A stretch of DNA of 64,000 bases, taken from NCBI RefSeq assembly GCF_030690045.1, contig NZ_JAUYHK010000011.1:496001-560000 (forward strand), in the 5' to 3' direction. The first letter of the stretch is position 1. Each line of letters begins with the position of its first letter. The notes below the pieces were generated by a model. The model saw nothing but the letters and a program-made list of their open reading frames with translations, did no database searches and was not told where the DNA came from. The translations under genes were made by a program, and so were the position numbers. The stretch comes from Thalassospira sp. GTDB taxonomy: Bacteria > Pseudomonadota > Alphaproteobacteria > Rhodospirillales > Thalassospiraceae. This document shows positions 26,272-35,788 of the stretch, piece after piece.

Positions 26272-27102
26272 TTACAGAAGGTTAAAGCTGCCCTTGCTGG
26301 CGTCTCGCCATGCCTCAAGAAATTCCAGCCATGCCGGAACATCCCCGGCCCGTTCTTCCAGCCACGCCACTGTCAGATTGATGGCATGGTTATAGCCGTC
26401 ATGATCGGTCTGGCCGGTATGCAGGACATGACGCAAATATAAAAGATAGGTATTCAAAACATCGGTTTCACAATATCGGCGAATGGCATCGACCTCCCCC
26501 CGGTCATACATATCGGCTACCTGACTGCCATCGACCCCGGTCTTGCCCGGCAGATCAAGGGCGGCACAAACCTCGTTCATCTTGATCCGAGCCGATGCGC
26601 CGTAATCCGACAGGACTTCGGCCAGATCGCAATGCCAGTTGGGCGCATAACGCGCCGTGTAGTTTTCCCATTTATTGGCCGCCTGATGTAACCAGCGCGC
26701 CGACACGCCATATTTCATCGCCCGATATTTCAAAACCGGCAGGTCAAACCCCCGTCCGTTAAAACTGACCAACCGCGGATGCAATTTGCCGCAATGCGCA
26801 AAAAACCCGGCGACCAGTTGTTTTTCTTCACTGGCGATCTCGCCCCCGGATCGCAATTCCTCGATCTCATAGGTTTCGGTATTGCCATCGCGCACAATAT
26901 TGGCGCGCAGAAAACTGATCGCCACCACCTTGTGGAAGGGCTGGCGCGGAAAGGCATTTTTGCCATCTGTAATTTTCAGATGGTATTGCGCCAGCATGTC
27001 ACGCCCGATCACTGCATCAAGAGCCGTCTCCCCGGTCAATTGCGGCAACACATCGATATCGGGGATGGTTTCAATATCAAAAACGAACAGGCTATCATGC
27101 AT
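26272..27102 (-). CDS. 3'-5' exonuclease, PolB-like (DEDDy-type)
   Basis: A 276-residue predicted exonuclease. The DEDD motifs are visible: Exo I in FVFDIETIPDIDVL at the N terminus, Exo II in LVSFNGRGFDLPVLKYRAM near residue 115, and Exo III in YCETDVLNTYLLYL near residue 210. It belongs to the family of stand-alone domains resembling the proofreading part of family B DNA polymerases. Its biological role is not established. It is a single gene, divergent from the betaine-binding protein gene across 244 bases. Confidence 0.85.
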   Translation of the reverse strand: MHDSLFVFDIETIPDIDVLPQLTGETALDAVIGRDMLAQYHLKITDGKNAFPRQPFHKVVAISFLRANIVRDGNTETYEIEELRSGGEIASEEKQLVAGFFAHCGKLHPRLVSFNGRGFDLPVLKYRAMKYGVSARWLHQAANKWENYTARYAPNWHCDLAEVLSDYGASARIKMNEVCAALDLPGKTGVDGSQVADMYDRGEVDAIRRYCETDVLNTYLLYLRHVLHTGQTDHDGYNHAINLTVAWLEERAGDVPAWLEFLEAWRDASKGSFNLL

Positions 27103-27229
27103 CGGGCGTACTCCATCACCAGCGGAATCGCAAAAAAGTTACCATAGCGGCAAAACCGCATACTATCACTGTTTTCGTCACAGTTTCTGCCTTGTGCCTG
27201 GACCAACCTGCTTGAAAAGAGGATCACTG

Positions 27230-27246
27230 CTGACATCTCCTGTCAG
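27230..27246. promoter_or_regulatory. 17-base palindromic operator-like motif, copy 1
   Basis: CTGACATCTCCTGTCAG, with perfect arms CTGACA and TGTCAG around TCTCC. It lies 101-117 bases before the ATG of the orphan betaine-type binding protein. A copy with 16 of 17 identical bases in inverse orientation is found at 32570-32586, before the second permease gene. Confidence 0.6.
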
Positions 27247-27346
27247 TGAAAGGACCTTCACGGGTTGCGCCATCTTTTGGATCGCGTTTAAACTTTACGC
27301 TGGCTTTCTCCTTCAGATGGTAAAAACACTCAAAAGGGATGAAACG

Positions 27347-28387
27347 ATGAAAACCCTGTCTATTGGCACTGGTCTTATCAGCGGCATGGTCATGGCAATC
27401 GGCCTTGCCCAGCCCTTTTATCCGGCACAGGCCGCCGGGCCGGAATGCGAAATCGACCGACCTGTGATGTTTGCCGGGTTGAATTATGACAGCGCACTGT
27501 TTCATAACGCGGTTGCCCGCCGGATCATTGAAGCGGGTTATGGCTGTCAGACCGATGCCCTGCCCGGCGATGTCATTCCGCTTTTGACCGGGGCGGGCAA
27601 AGGCGACATTGATGTCGTCATGGAAATCTGGCGCGACAATGTCGCCGATGCCTGGAAAAAAGCTGAAGAAGCCGGAACCGTCACCCAGATCGGGGTGAAT
27701 TTCGATGATGCCATCGAAGGATGGTTTGTGCCGCGTTACGTTGTCGAAGGCGATGCAAAACGGGGAATTGAACCGATGGCCCCCGACCTGAAATCGGTCG
27801 AAGACCTGCCGCAATATGCCGAATTGTTCCGCGATGCCGAAGAACCCGGCAAAGGCCGTTTTTATAACTGCCCGGCGGGCTGGGTGTGTGAAGTGATCAA
27901 TTCACGCAAGCTTACCGCCTATGGACTTGATAACAGTTTCACCAATTTCCGACCCGGCACTGGGGCGGCCCTGTCTGCCGCCATCGCATCGGCGCATAAA
28001 CGTGGCGAAGCCGCCCTTTATTATTACTGGGGCCCGACATGGGTGATGGGGCTTTATGACAGCTATCAACTTGAAGAGCCGACCTATGACAAATCGATTT
28101 TTGACCAGTTGAAAGAAGACGAAAACCCGACCAAAGCCACCGCCTATCCGCAAAGCACGGTGACGGTCGGCGTAAATAACGATTTCATGAAATCAGCACC
28201 GCACCTGATCGCATTTCTGACCCATTATGAAACCAGTAATGAACTGGTATCGGAAATGCTGGCCTATATGCAGGATAACGAAAAAACACCCGAAGAAGCC
28301 GCCCTTTATTTCCTTCAAAACCATGACGATATCTGGAAATCATGGGTACCTGAAACCGTGGCACAGCAGGTTGAAAACAGCCTGTAA
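27347..28387 (+). CDS. Glycine-betaine/choline-type ABC substrate-binding protein (orphan)
   Basis: A 346-residue periplasmic protein of the OpuAC/ProX family. The signal peptide has a hydrophobic run (GLISGMVMAIGLA) and a likely cleavage after PAQA. Aromatic residues suited to a quaternary-ammonium cage are seen in EIWRDNVADAW, ALYYYWGPTWVMG and FYNCPAGWVCEV; the two cysteines there may pair. The ATG at 27347 has AAAGGGAT upstream; frames further upstream are not homologous. No permease or ATPase is adjacent; a shared operator motif suggests it serves the pair at 32678-34566. Confidence 0.87.
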   Translation: MKTLSIGTGLISGMVMAIGLAQPFYPAQAAGPECEIDRPVMFAGLNYDSALFHNAVARRIIEAGYGCQTDALPGDVIPLLTGAGKGDIDVVMEIWRDNVADAWKKAEEAGTVTQIGVNFDDAIEGWFVPRYVVEGDAKRGIEPMAPDLKSVEDLPQYAELFRDAEEPGKGRFYNCPAGWVCEVINSRKLTAYGLDNSFTNFRPGTGAALSAAIASAHKRGEAALYYYWGPTWVMGLYDSYQLEEPTYDKSIFDQLKEDENPTKATAYPQSTVTVGVNNDFMKSAPHLIAFLTHYETSNELVSEMLAYMQDNEKTPEEAALYFLQNHDDIWKSWVPETVAQQVENSL

Positions 28388-28400
28388 ATCCTCACCACGC

Positions 28401-28937
28401 TCACTGTTTTGGGGGCAGATTTGGTTCTGCCCCCTTTTGCGTCACCATCAGGTTGGCGATTTTTTGCAGGGTTTCCAGAATGCCGTTGCGTTCGGATTTT
28501 TGCAAAATTTCAAACCGCTTCATAAACGCTCCATCCATCAGCGGCGGCGTATCGCCGACAATATCGCGCCCCTTATCGGTCAGGCAGGCATTGACAACAC
28601 GTCGGTCGGTTGCATTGCGGCTACGCCGGACAAACCCCCGACTTTCCAGACGGTTTAGAATACTGGTTACCGTGGCCTGACTGAGCGACACATGAGTTGA
28701 TATTTTGCGCCCCGTCACATCACCCAATTCATCAATCGCCAGCAGCACCATTAATTGCGGAACCGTAAGTCCACAAAGCTTCATGATATACTTTGAATGC
28801 AAATCTGTGGCCCGGATGATTTGCCGCAATGCAACCAAAACATCCAGAAATTCGCGGTTTATTCCCTGATCCGAGGCCATATCCGGTACTTTCCTTGTCT
28901 GTATCCAGGACAATTTATCGAGGTTATAGTTTGACAT
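28401..28937 (-). CDS. MarR-family transcriptional regulator of the osmolyte-uptake locus
   Basis: A winged-helix regulator of 178 residues from the ATG at 28937, or 159 from the ATG at 28880 (MASDQGINREF). GLTVPQLMVLLAIDELGDVTGRKIST and VSLSQATVTSILNRLESRGFVRR form the DNA-binding helices (two adjacent segments), and RSRNATDRRVVNACLTDKG is the wing. The gene is divergent from proV and convergent with the orphan binding protein. MarR-type proteins are known to control ectoine and betaine uptake genes, so a role as local repressor is inferred. Two palindromes lie in the divergent region. Confidence 0.82.
   Translation of the reverse strand: MSNYNLDKLSWIQTRKVPDMASDQGINREFLDVLVALRQIIRATDLHSKYIMKLCGLTVPQLMVLLAIDELGDVTGRKISTHVSLSQATVTSILNRLESRGFVRRSRNATDRRVVNACLTDKGRDIVGDTPPLMDGAFMKRFEILQKSERNGILETLQKIANLMVTQKGAEPNLPPKQ
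28411..28438 (+). terminator. Intrinsic terminator of the orphan binding-protein gene
   Basis: Arms GGGGGCAGA (28411-28419) and TCTGCCCCC (28426-28434), loop of six, then TTTT. It ends the plus-strand transcript. It lies inside the last codons of the convergent marR-type gene, so the hairpin and that protein's C terminus share sequence. Confidence 0.8.
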
Positions 28938-29066
28938 CAAATGATTTGACTTGTAACTATTGCTCCAGCGAATTGTGGCGATATTTGGGGAAGCCAAATC
29001 TGTGCAAACGGGGGATCGGAACTGTTTTCCGGCAAAACCGGCCTTCCTGTGACATCCTATGATGTC
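28937..29066. promoter_or_regulatory. Divergent marR/proV control region with three palindromes
   Basis: Three perfect inverted repeats lie between the two genes: TCAAAT-G-ATTTGA (28937-28949, overlapping the possible marR-type start), ATTTGG-GGAAG-CCAAAT (28983-28999), and GACATC-CTAT-GATGTC (29051-29066). The last shares the half-site GACATC with the 17-base motif found elsewhere in the locus. They are candidates for autoregulation and proV control. Confidence 0.45.
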
Positions 29067-29107
29067 CGCATTTTTAATGCGTTCGCCGATAAAACTGACA
29101 AAGGCCC

Positions 29108-30316
29108 ATGACCGAAAAAATCGTTGTAAAAAACCTCTATAAAGTGTTCGGCGACCGCCCAAAGCAGGCGATGCGCATGATTGAACAAGGTATCGACAAG
29201 GCTGATATTTTTGAACAGACCGGCCAGACCGTGGGCGTCTGTGACGCCAGCTTTACCGTCAATAAAGGCGAAATTTTCGTCATTATGGGGCTGTCTGGTT
29301 CGGGTAAATCAACCCTTGTACGACTGCTGAACCGTCTGATCGAACCCACCGCCGGACAGGTTATGGTCGATGGTGTCGATATTGCGGCCATGTCGGACAA
29401 GGAATTGCTGCAACTGCGCCGCCGCGATATGGCGATGGTGTTTCAATCCTTTGCCCTGATGCCGCATTTATCGGTGGCCGACAATGTTGCCTTTGGTCTT
29501 GAACTGGCCGGAATCGCGGTCGAGGAACGTCAAAGCCGCGCGTTGAACGCGCTGGAACAGGTTGGCCTGAAATCCCATGCCGCGTCCTATCCCGATGAAT
29601 TGTCGGGCGGGATGCAGCAACGGGTCGGTCTGGCCCGCGCACTCGCCAATGATCCGGCGGTGATGCTGATGGACGAGGCCTTTTCGGCCCTTGACCCCCT
29701 GATCCGGGCGGAAATGCAGGATGAATTGCTAACACTTCAGCGCGAACACAAACGCACCATCATCTTTATTTCCCACGATCTGGACGAAGCCATGCGGATT
29801 GGCGACCGCATCGCCATCATGGAAGGCGGCGTGGTCGTACAGATCGGAACGCCCGAGGAAATCCTCAATAATCCGGCCAATGATTACGTCAAATCCTTCT
29901 TTCGCGGTGTCGATGTCTCAACCGTGCTTAGCGCCAAAGACATTGCCTCGAAACGACAGGTAACCGTGATTGAACGCGCCGGGGTTGGCCTTAAAACCGC
30001 CCTGAACCGCCTGCGCGCCGAAGACCGCGAATTTGGCTATATCGTCGGGGATCAGCTTGATTTTCATGGCGTTGTCTCGGTTGACAGCCTTGATGCCGCA
30101 ATCAAGGCCGGGGCACAGAAATTCAACGAAGCCTTTTTGCCCGATGTCACGCCGGTATCGGCCGATACCCAGCTTTCCGATCTGATCGGAACCGTGGCGC
30201 ATGCGCCGTGCGGTGTGCCTGTAATTGCCGAAAATGGCAAATATCTGGGCGTGATTAAAAAAGCCAACCTGCTGGCAACGCTTGACCGCGAAGGAGACAG
30301 TTTGCATGGCGGATGA
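29108..30316 (+). CDS. proV: Glycine betaine/proline ABC transporter ATPase ProV
   Basis: A 402-residue ATPase. Walker A is GLSGSGKST at residues 61-69, the signature is LSGGMQQRV near 172 and Walker B is [14 protein letters not shown]. The N-terminal [14 protein letters not shown] with the insert [14 protein letters not shown] is typical of ProV/OpuAA, and tandem CBS-like sequence fills residues about 280-400, a known site of ionic-strength control. It precedes proW with an 11-base overlap and drives uptake of compatible solutes. Confidence 0.93.
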   Translation: MTEKIVVKNLYKVFGDRPKQAMRMIEQGIDKADIFEQTGQTVGVCDASFTVNKGEIFVIMGLSGSGKSTLVRLLNRLIEPTAGQVMVDGVDIAAMSDKELLQLRRRDMAMVFQSFALMPHLSVADNVAFGLELAGIAVEERQSRALNALEQVGLKSHAASYPDELSGGMQQRVGLARALANDPAVMLMDEAFSALDPLIRAEMQDELLTLQREHKRTIIFISHDLDEAMRIGDRIAIMEGGVVVQIGTPEEILNNPANDYVKSFFRGVDVSTVLSAKDIASKRQVTVIERAGVGLKTALNRLRAEDREFGYIVGDQLDFHGVVSVDSLDAAIKAGAQKFNEAFLPDVTPVSADTQLSDLIGTVAHAPCGVPVIAENGKYLGVIKKANLLATLDREGDSLHGG

Positions 30317-31418
30317 TACCAACCCCTGGGCCACAGCTCCGACTGAAGACGCCGCCCCGGCCAATGCCGAAGGCGCGCCTGCCAATCCGTGGGGCACTGG
30401 CGACGAACCTGCTACCGATACGGCGGGCGACTGGCTGTCCAATGCCACCCCGGCGGTCGAAGAACCTTTCAATATCCTTGATCCGTTCAATAACACCCTG
30501 ATTCCGATTGACGATGTGGTCAATGACGGGCTGGGCTGGGTCGTTGATAATTTTCGCGGATTTTTTCAGGCCGTGCGCTGGCCGATTGACGGCACATTAA
30601 GCGCGGTCGAAGCCGGTTTACAAGCCACCCCTGCCCTTGTCATCATTGTCATTATGGCCCTGATCGCCTGGCAGATTGCCGGACGGCAACTGGCGATTGG
30701 CACCCTGATCTCGATGATTGTGGTAGGCCTGATCGGCGCATGGTCCGAGGCCATGGTAACCTTGTCACTGGTCCTGACATCGGTGTTGTTTTGTGTGGTG
30801 ATCGGACTTCCGACCGGCATCTGGCTGGCGCGTAATGAACGGGCCGCCAATGCGGTGCGCCCGATTTTGGATGCCATGCAAACCACCCCGGCCTTTGTCT
30901 ATCTGGTGCCGATTGTCATGCTGTTTGGCATTGGCAATGTGCCGGGCGTGGTGGTGACCATCATTTTCGCCCTGCCACCGCTGATCCGCCTGACCATTCT
31001 GGGTATCCGGCAGGTGCCGCCCGATCTAATCGAGGCCGCCCGATCCTTTGGCGCAAATCCGCGTCAGCTTTTGCTTCGCGTGCAATTGCCACTCGCAATG
31101 CCGACCATTATGGCCGGGGTCAATCAGACCCTGATGCTGGCCCTCTCGATGGTGGTGATCGCGTCCATGATCGCGGTTGGCGGATTGGGGCAAATGGTTT
31201 TGCGCGGCATTGGCCGCCTGGACATGGGGCTGGCGACGGTTGGCGGCATTGGCATTGTTCTACTGGCGATTGTGCTGGACCGCATGACCCAGGCACTGGG
31301 CCGCGATGAACGCTCGAAAGGCAGCCGTCACTGGTATGAAACCGGCCCGGCCGGTGTGATCCGCTCCTTGCTTGGCAAGGGTGGAAACAACGCCACGACG
31401 ACTGCGAAAAATGGCTGA
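30306..31418 (+). CDS. proW: Glycine betaine/proline ABC transporter permease ProW
   Basis: A 370-residue permease. The first 85 residues are soluble and rich in alanine, proline and acidic residues with a repeated NPW ([15 protein letters not shown]), longer than the core but as seen in E. coli ProW. Membrane segments then follow, with the EAA loop [20 protein letters not shown] and the conserved [21 protein letters not shown]. The ATG at 30306 (MADDTNPW) follows GGAGA; it overlaps proV by 11 bases. Confidence 0.92.
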   Translation: MADDTNPWATAPTEDAAPANAEGAPANPWGTGDEPATDTAGDWLSNATPAVEEPFNILDPFNNTLIPIDDVVNDGLGWVVDNFRGFFQAVRWPIDGTLSAVEAGLQATPALVIIVIMALIAWQIAGRQLAIGTLISMIVVGLIGAWSEAMVTLSLVLTSVLFCVVIGLPTGIWLARNERAANAVRPILDAMQTTPAFVYLVPIVMLFGIGNVPGVVVTIIFALPPLIRLTILGIRQVPPDLIEAARSFGANPRQLLLRVQLPLAMPTIMAGVNQTLMLALSMVVIASMIAVGGLGQMVLRGIGRLDMGLATVGGIGIVLLAIVLDRMTQALGRDERSKGSRHWYETGPAGVIRSLLGKGGNNATTTAKNG

Positions 31419-31449
31419 AAACAGCCAAAATGAAAAACAGGAGAAGCTT

Positions 31450-32463
31450 ATGACATTTTTGAAAAAACTGACCTCGGGTGCCGCGATTGCAGTGACAGGC
31501 AGCCTGCTGGTAACAGGTGCGGCCTTCGCCAATGACAAACCGGGCGACGGCGTTGAAGTGCAGCCGCTGCAAAGCTCCATCGCCGAAGAAACCTTTCAGA
31601 CCCTGCTGGTCGCCAAGGGGCTTGAGGAACTGGGCTATGACGTCAACAGCATCCAGGAAATCGAATATGCCGCCGGACACGTTGCCCTTGGCAATGGCGA
31701 TGCGACCTTTATGGCCGATCACTGGAACCCGCTGCATGCTGATTTTTACAATGCGGCTGGCGGGGATGAAAAACTCTATCGCGAAGGGGTTTATTCCCCC
31801 GGCGCGTTGCAGGGTTACCTGATCGACAAGAAAACTGCCGAAGAACACAATATCACCAGCATTGATCAGCTCAAAGACCCGGAAATCGCCAAAATTTTTG
31901 ATACCAATGGCGATGGCAAGGCCGATCTGGCCGGTTGCAATCCCGGCTGGGGCTGTGAAGCGGTGATTGAACACCATCTGGACGCCTATGGATTGCGCGA
32001 TACCATCACACATAATCAGGGTTCCTATTCCGCCATCATCGCCGATACCATCACCCGTTACAATCAGGGCGAACCTGTGCTGTATTACACTTGGACTCCG
32101 TATTGGGTCAGTGGCGTTCTGGTCCCCAACGAAGATGTTATCTGGCTGGAAGTGCCGTTTTCATCCCTGCCGGGTGCCCAGTCCGAGATGGACACCGCCC
32201 TGCCCGATGGCAAAAATTACGGCTTTCAGGTAAATAACCAGCAAATCATAGCCAATCTCGCATTTGCCGAAGCCAACCCGGCGGCGGCGAAACTGTTTGC
32301 CATCATGGAAATCTCGGCCAACGACATCAGTGCGCAAAACCTGCGCATGCGTGATGGTGAGAAATCGGCTGACGACATTGCCCGCCACGCCGACGCATGG
32401 ATTGCCGCCAACCGCGCCAAATTCGATGACTGGCTTGAAGAATCCCGTGCTGCGGCAAAATAA
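31450..32463 (+). CDS. proX: Glycine betaine-binding periplasmic protein ProX
   Basis: A 337-residue binding protein closely matching E. coli ProX along its length: [20 protein letters not shown] after the signal peptide, [33 protein letters not shown] and [11 protein letters not shown]. The tryptophans in these segments form the betaine cage in ProX, and the two cysteines of the GCNPGWGC loop are conserved. The signal peptide ends near GAAFA. AGGAG six bases before the ATG at 31450 sets the start. A terminator follows 53 bases after the stop. Confidence 0.93.
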   Translation: MTFLKKLTSGAAIAVTGSLLVTGAAFANDKPGDGVEVQPLQSSIAEETFQTLLVAKGLEELGYDVNSIQEIEYAAGHVALGNGDATFMADHWNPLHADFYNAAGGDEKLYREGVYSPGALQGYLIDKKTAEEHNITSIDQLKDPEIAKIFDTNGDGKADLAGCNPGWGCEAVIEHHLDAYGLRDTITHNQGSYSAIIADTITRYNQGEPVLYYTWTPYWVSGVLVPNEDVIWLEVPFSSLPGAQSEMDTALPDGKNYGFQVNNQQIIANLAFAEANPAAAKLFAIMEISANDISAQNLRMRDGEKSADDIARHADAWIAANRAKFDDWLEESRAAAK

Positions 32464-32515
32464 CGCGATACCTATCTGACGATCCGGCCTTACCGGCCAG
32501 ATCACCGGAACCGAC

Positions 32516-32550
32516 ACAGCCCGCAGGGAATGCCTTGCGGGCTGTTTTAT
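32516..32550 (+). terminator. Intrinsic terminator of the proVWX operon
   Basis: Arms ACAGCCCGCA (32516-32525) and TGCGGGCTGT (32536-32545), followed by TTTATT. It separates proVWX from the second permease gene, which therefore needs its own promoter; the 17-base motif lies just after the hairpin. Confidence 0.85.
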
Positions 32551-32569
32551 TACCTACTACCCCTCCATT

Positions 32570-32586
32570 CTGTCAGGAGATGTCAG
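32570..32586. promoter_or_regulatory. 17-base operator-like motif, copy 2
   Basis: CTGTCAGGAGATGTCAG, which read on the minus strand is CTGACATCTCCTGACAG and differs from the motif at 27230-27246 at one base. It lies between the proX terminator and the second permease gene, 92-108 bases before its ATG. Confidence 0.6.
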
Positions 32587-32677
32587 TCACCGGGGCATTT
32601 GGCCGTGCGTTCGCGGTTTGATCTTGCTAGGCTTTGATGCTCGTTGATTTATTCATCACGACAGGTCGGATCACGCC

Positions 32678-33544
32678 ATGTTTCCAGAAGAACTGAGTCT
32701 GCCCTTGGGCAAATGGGTCAATCGTTTTGTCGATTGGCTGGTGGTGAATTATGGCGACGGGTTTTCGGCCTTTGCCGACAGCCTGCTGATCCTTCTGGTG
32801 TGGCTGGAGCAGATTTTGCGCGGCACCCCGTGGTGGCTTGTGGTTCTGACCCTTATTGCCATCGGATTTCACGCCAGCCGAAGCTGGAAAATCGCCGCCG
32901 GGTTGGGCATTGCGATGATCGCTATCGGGTCGCTGGGCCTGTGGGACAAGGCGATGCAGACCCTCGCCCTGATGATTGTCGCCACCAGTCTGTCGGTTGC
33001 AATCGGCATTCCGGTCGGCATTGTCATGGCGTTATCCAACAGGTTGCGTGCCGTGATGTTGCCGGTGCTTGACACCATGCAAACCATGCCCAGTTTCGTT
33101 TATCTGATCCCGGCTTTGATGCTGTTCGGGCTGGGCAAGGTTCCGGCGATTCTGGCAACCGTGATCTATGCCGCCCCGCCGGTGATGCGCCTGACCGATC
33201 TGGGCATCAGGCTGGTGGACCGCGAGGTTCTGGAAGCCTCGCGGTCCTTTGGGGCCAGCCGCGGGCAAATCCTGTGGGGCGTGCAATTGCCTCTGGCCCT
33301 GCCCAATATCATGGCCGGGATCAACCAGACGACGATGATGGCGATTTCGATGGTGGTGATTGCCTCGATGATCGGCGCACGCGGGCTGGGTGAACAGGTC
33401 CTGATCGGTATTCAACGTCTTGATGTCGGTGCGGGGATGGAGGCAGGGATTGCGATTGTCCTGCTGGCGGTTGTATTTGACCGCATCGGTCAATCCTATG
33501 GCAAGCGTGCGCAGCGCAGCAAACCGGCGGGAGACGGCGCATGA
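32678..33544 (+). CDS. Betaine/choline-type ABC transporter permease (second copy, ProW/ChoW-like)
   Basis: A 288-residue permease paralogous to ProW but without the long soluble N terminus. It has LPLGKWVNRFVDWLVVNYG, LDTMQTMPSFVYLIPALMLFG and the EAA loop EASRSFGASRGQILWGVQLP. The size resembles choline permease ChoW. It overlaps the next ATPase gene by four bases. No binding-protein gene follows, unlike proVWX. Confidence 0.9.
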   Translation: MFPEELSLPLGKWVNRFVDWLVVNYGDGFSAFADSLLILLVWLEQILRGTPWWLVVLTLIAIGFHASRSWKIAAGLGIAMIAIGSLGLWDKAMQTLALMIVATSLSVAIGIPVGIVMALSNRLRAVMLPVLDTMQTMPSFVYLIPALMLFGLGKVPAILATVIYAAPPVMRLTDLGIRLVDREVLEASRSFGASRGQILWGVQLPLALPNIMAGINQTTMMAISMVVIASMIGARGLGEQVLIGIQRLDVGAGMEAGIAIVLLAVVFDRIGQSYGKRAQRSKPAGDGA

Positions 33545-34566
33545 GCTATCTTGAAATCCGCAATATTTACAAAATTTTTGGCCCGCATCCCCAACGCGCC
33601 CTTGAAATGGCGATGGCCGGCGATGACAAGGACAGCATCCTTGCCAAAACCGGCCATACCGTGGGCCTGTCGAATGTTTCGCTGTCGGTTGAACGCGGTG
33701 AAACATTTGTGGTGATGGGCTTGTCCGGATCGGGGAAATCGACCCTGATCCGCCATCTGAACCGCCTGATTGATCCGACATCGGGCGAGGTTCTGTTTGA
33801 CGGTACCGATATTTTGTCAATGTCGATCCCGGATTTGAATACCTTTCGCCGGGCAAAATTGGGTATGGTATTTCAACGATTTGGGCTTTTACCCCATCGC
33901 ACAGTTCTTGAAAATGTTGCCTATGGCCTTGAAATACAGCGGATCAACCGCACAATACGCCATCAACGCGCCCGCAATTGGATCACGCGCGTCGGCCTTG
34001 GCGGATACGAGGACAGTTTCCCCGATCAGTTATCCGGCGGCATGCAGCAACGGGTCGGCCTGGCACGGGCGCTCACCACCGATCCGGAAGTTTTGTTGAT
34101 GGACGAGGCATTTTCCGCCCTTGACCCTTTGATCCGTGCCGATATGCAGGATGAATTGATGGCATTACAAACTGAATTGCACAAAACCATCGTTTTCATC
34201 ACCCATGATCTGGACGAAGCCCTGAAACTGGGTGACCGCATTGCCATCCTGAAAGACGGGATGCTGGTACAGGTCGGTCGCCCCGAAGACATCATTCTGA
34301 GCCCGGTTGATGATTATGTTCGCGCCTTTACCCGCGATGTGAACCGCAGCCGTGTTCTGCGCGCCAGATCATTGATGACCCCCCTTTCACTGCCCTGCGG
34401 GCAGGCTGTCGATGCTATATGGCCGCAAGTTCAAAGCGATATGCGCCTTGAGGATATCCTGCCCGTCGCCCTTGCCACAAACGGATCTATCGCCGTGATG
34501 GACCAACACGAACAACCGGTGGGCATTCTGACCAGACAACAGGTGATTGATGCAATTTCAGTATAA
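33541..34566 (+). CDS. Betaine/choline-type ABC transporter ATPase (second copy, ProV/ChoV-like)
   Basis: A 341-residue ATPase: Walker [10 protein letters not shown] near residue 60, signature LSGGMQQRV, Walker [14 protein letters not shown]. The N terminus NIYKIFGPHPQRALEMAMAGDDKDSILAKTG (shortened in comparison with ProV's) is the betaine/choline class insert. The C terminus is shorter than in ProV, about one CBS-like unit instead of two (residues 270-341), so sensing may differ. It pairs with the preceding permease. Confidence 0.9.
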   Translation: MSYLEIRNIYKIFGPHPQRALEMAMAGDDKDSILAKTGHTVGLSNVSLSVERGETFVVMGLSGSGKSTLIRHLNRLIDPTSGEVLFDGTDILSMSIPDLNTFRRAKLGMVFQRFGLLPHRTVLENVAYGLEIQRINRTIRHQRARNWITRVGLGGYEDSFPDQLSGGMQQRVGLARALTTDPEVLLMDEAFSALDPLIRADMQDELMALQTELHKTIVFITHDLDEALKLGDRIAILKDGMLVQVGRPEDIILSPVDDYVRAFTRDVNRSRVLRARSLMTPLSLPCGQAVDAIWPQVQSDMRLEDILPVALATNGSIAVMDQHEQPVGILTRQQVIDAISV

Positions 34567-34657
34567 ATTACATTTTATCCAATCACCCTCTTGATAAAAG
34601 TTCTGCGGCCAACAACGTTAGGAGTGTATGTAACACCTTCAATCCTATGGCAAAATC

Positions 34658-35788
34658 TTGACCACACATTTCCCCAACATCCTTCATGTCGTCTGCGAAG
34701 GCGAACGCACCCGCCTGATGCCCGCCAGATTATTGGGGTTTGAGGTACAAACATCGTCGATTGCGGAAAAAATACCCACCGCAGCGAAAACCATTGTGTT
34801 CGATATCGATCTTGGTGATGCGCGCAATATTGCAAAGCTGGCGGCATTTCGCAAAACGGCCCCGGCGACCTGCAAACAAATTTTTGCCATCGGCAAAGGC
34901 AATTTACAGGAAGAATTGCAGGCTACTACCCTTGGCGCACGTCAGACCATCACAAAACCGTTATGCGAAAACGGGCTTGCGCGGATTATCGAAGGGCTGC
35001 GCGATGCAGCCGGAATTACGACGCCAACGGCCAGCAAGGCGGTCAATGCCGCCGCCCGGACACTCGAACATAGCTTTGCCCGCTTTCGCGCCAAACAGCC
35101 GGTCGATCTTGCCGAAGTCAGTGCGACGGGGGCAGAAATCGCCAAAAGCATCGGCAATGTCGGGATTGCGGAATGGCTTTCGACCGTACGCGCCTATCAC
35201 CAGACAACGTTTCAACATATTTTGATCGTCACCGGGCTTGCCTGTTCCTTTGCGACGTCGCTTGGCATGCGTAAGGCAGATATCGACAAGCTGACCATTG
35301 CCGGGCTATTACATGATATTGGCAAGGTCGATATCCCCGCCGCAATCCTTGACAAACCGGGCAAACTGACACCGGACGAGCTTGACATTATCCGCACCCA
35401 TCCGCGTACCGGGCACCTGTCGCTGTCGCGACAGCGCGACCTTGGCGACGATGTCCTCGATGCGATTTTACATCATCATGAATTTCTGGATGGCAGCGGT
35501 TATCCCGACGGGCTTGCCGGTGATCAGATCCGTGATCTGACCCGCATCCTGACCATTTGCGATATTATGGGGGCTTTGCTGGAACGCCGCGCCTACAAGG
35601 AGCCGTTTTCGGTTGAACAATCCGTCTCTATTCTGATGAATATGGCTTCGGCTGGCAAGATTGAAACCGTTCTGGTCCATGCCTTGGCCCGCACGCTTGA
35701 AAATAAGGCCAGCAGTACAAGCTCCCTGCCCGATCAGGACGAAATCGACATGGCCCCGCTATATCTGTCGGCCAACGAGGCCGGGTAA
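34658..35788 (+). CDS. HD-GYP domain protein with a degenerate receiver-like N terminus
   Basis: A 376-residue protein. Residues about 180-340 carry the HD-GYP domain: H187, LLHDIGK (HD at 219-220) and HHHEFLDGSGYPDGL (272-286). This class hydrolyses cyclic di-GMP. Residues 1-110 look like a receiver fold with FDIDLGD and ITKPL but without a clear phosphorylation pocket. The only upstream start is TTG at 34658; the next candidate is an ATG 20 codons in, so the exact start is unsure. Its last 55 bases overlap the convergent rmlC gene. Confidence 0.82.
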   Translation: MTTHFPNILHVVCEGERTRLMPARLLGFEVQTSSIAEKIPTAAKTIVFDIDLGDARNIAKLAAFRKTAPATCKQIFAIGKGNLQEELQATTLGARQTITKPLCENGLARIIEGLRDAAGITTPTASKAVNAAARTLEHSFARFRAKQPVDLAEVSATGAEIAKSIGNVGIAEWLSTVRAYHQTTFQHILIVTGLACSFATSLGMRKADIDKLTIAGLLHDIGKVDIPAAILDKPGKLTPDELDIIRTHPRTGHLSLSRQRDLGDDVLDAILHHHEFLDGSGYPDGLAGDQIRDLTRILTICDIMGALLERRAYKEPFSVEQSVSILMNMASAGKIETVLVHALARTLENKASSTSSLPDQDEIDMAPLYLSANEAG

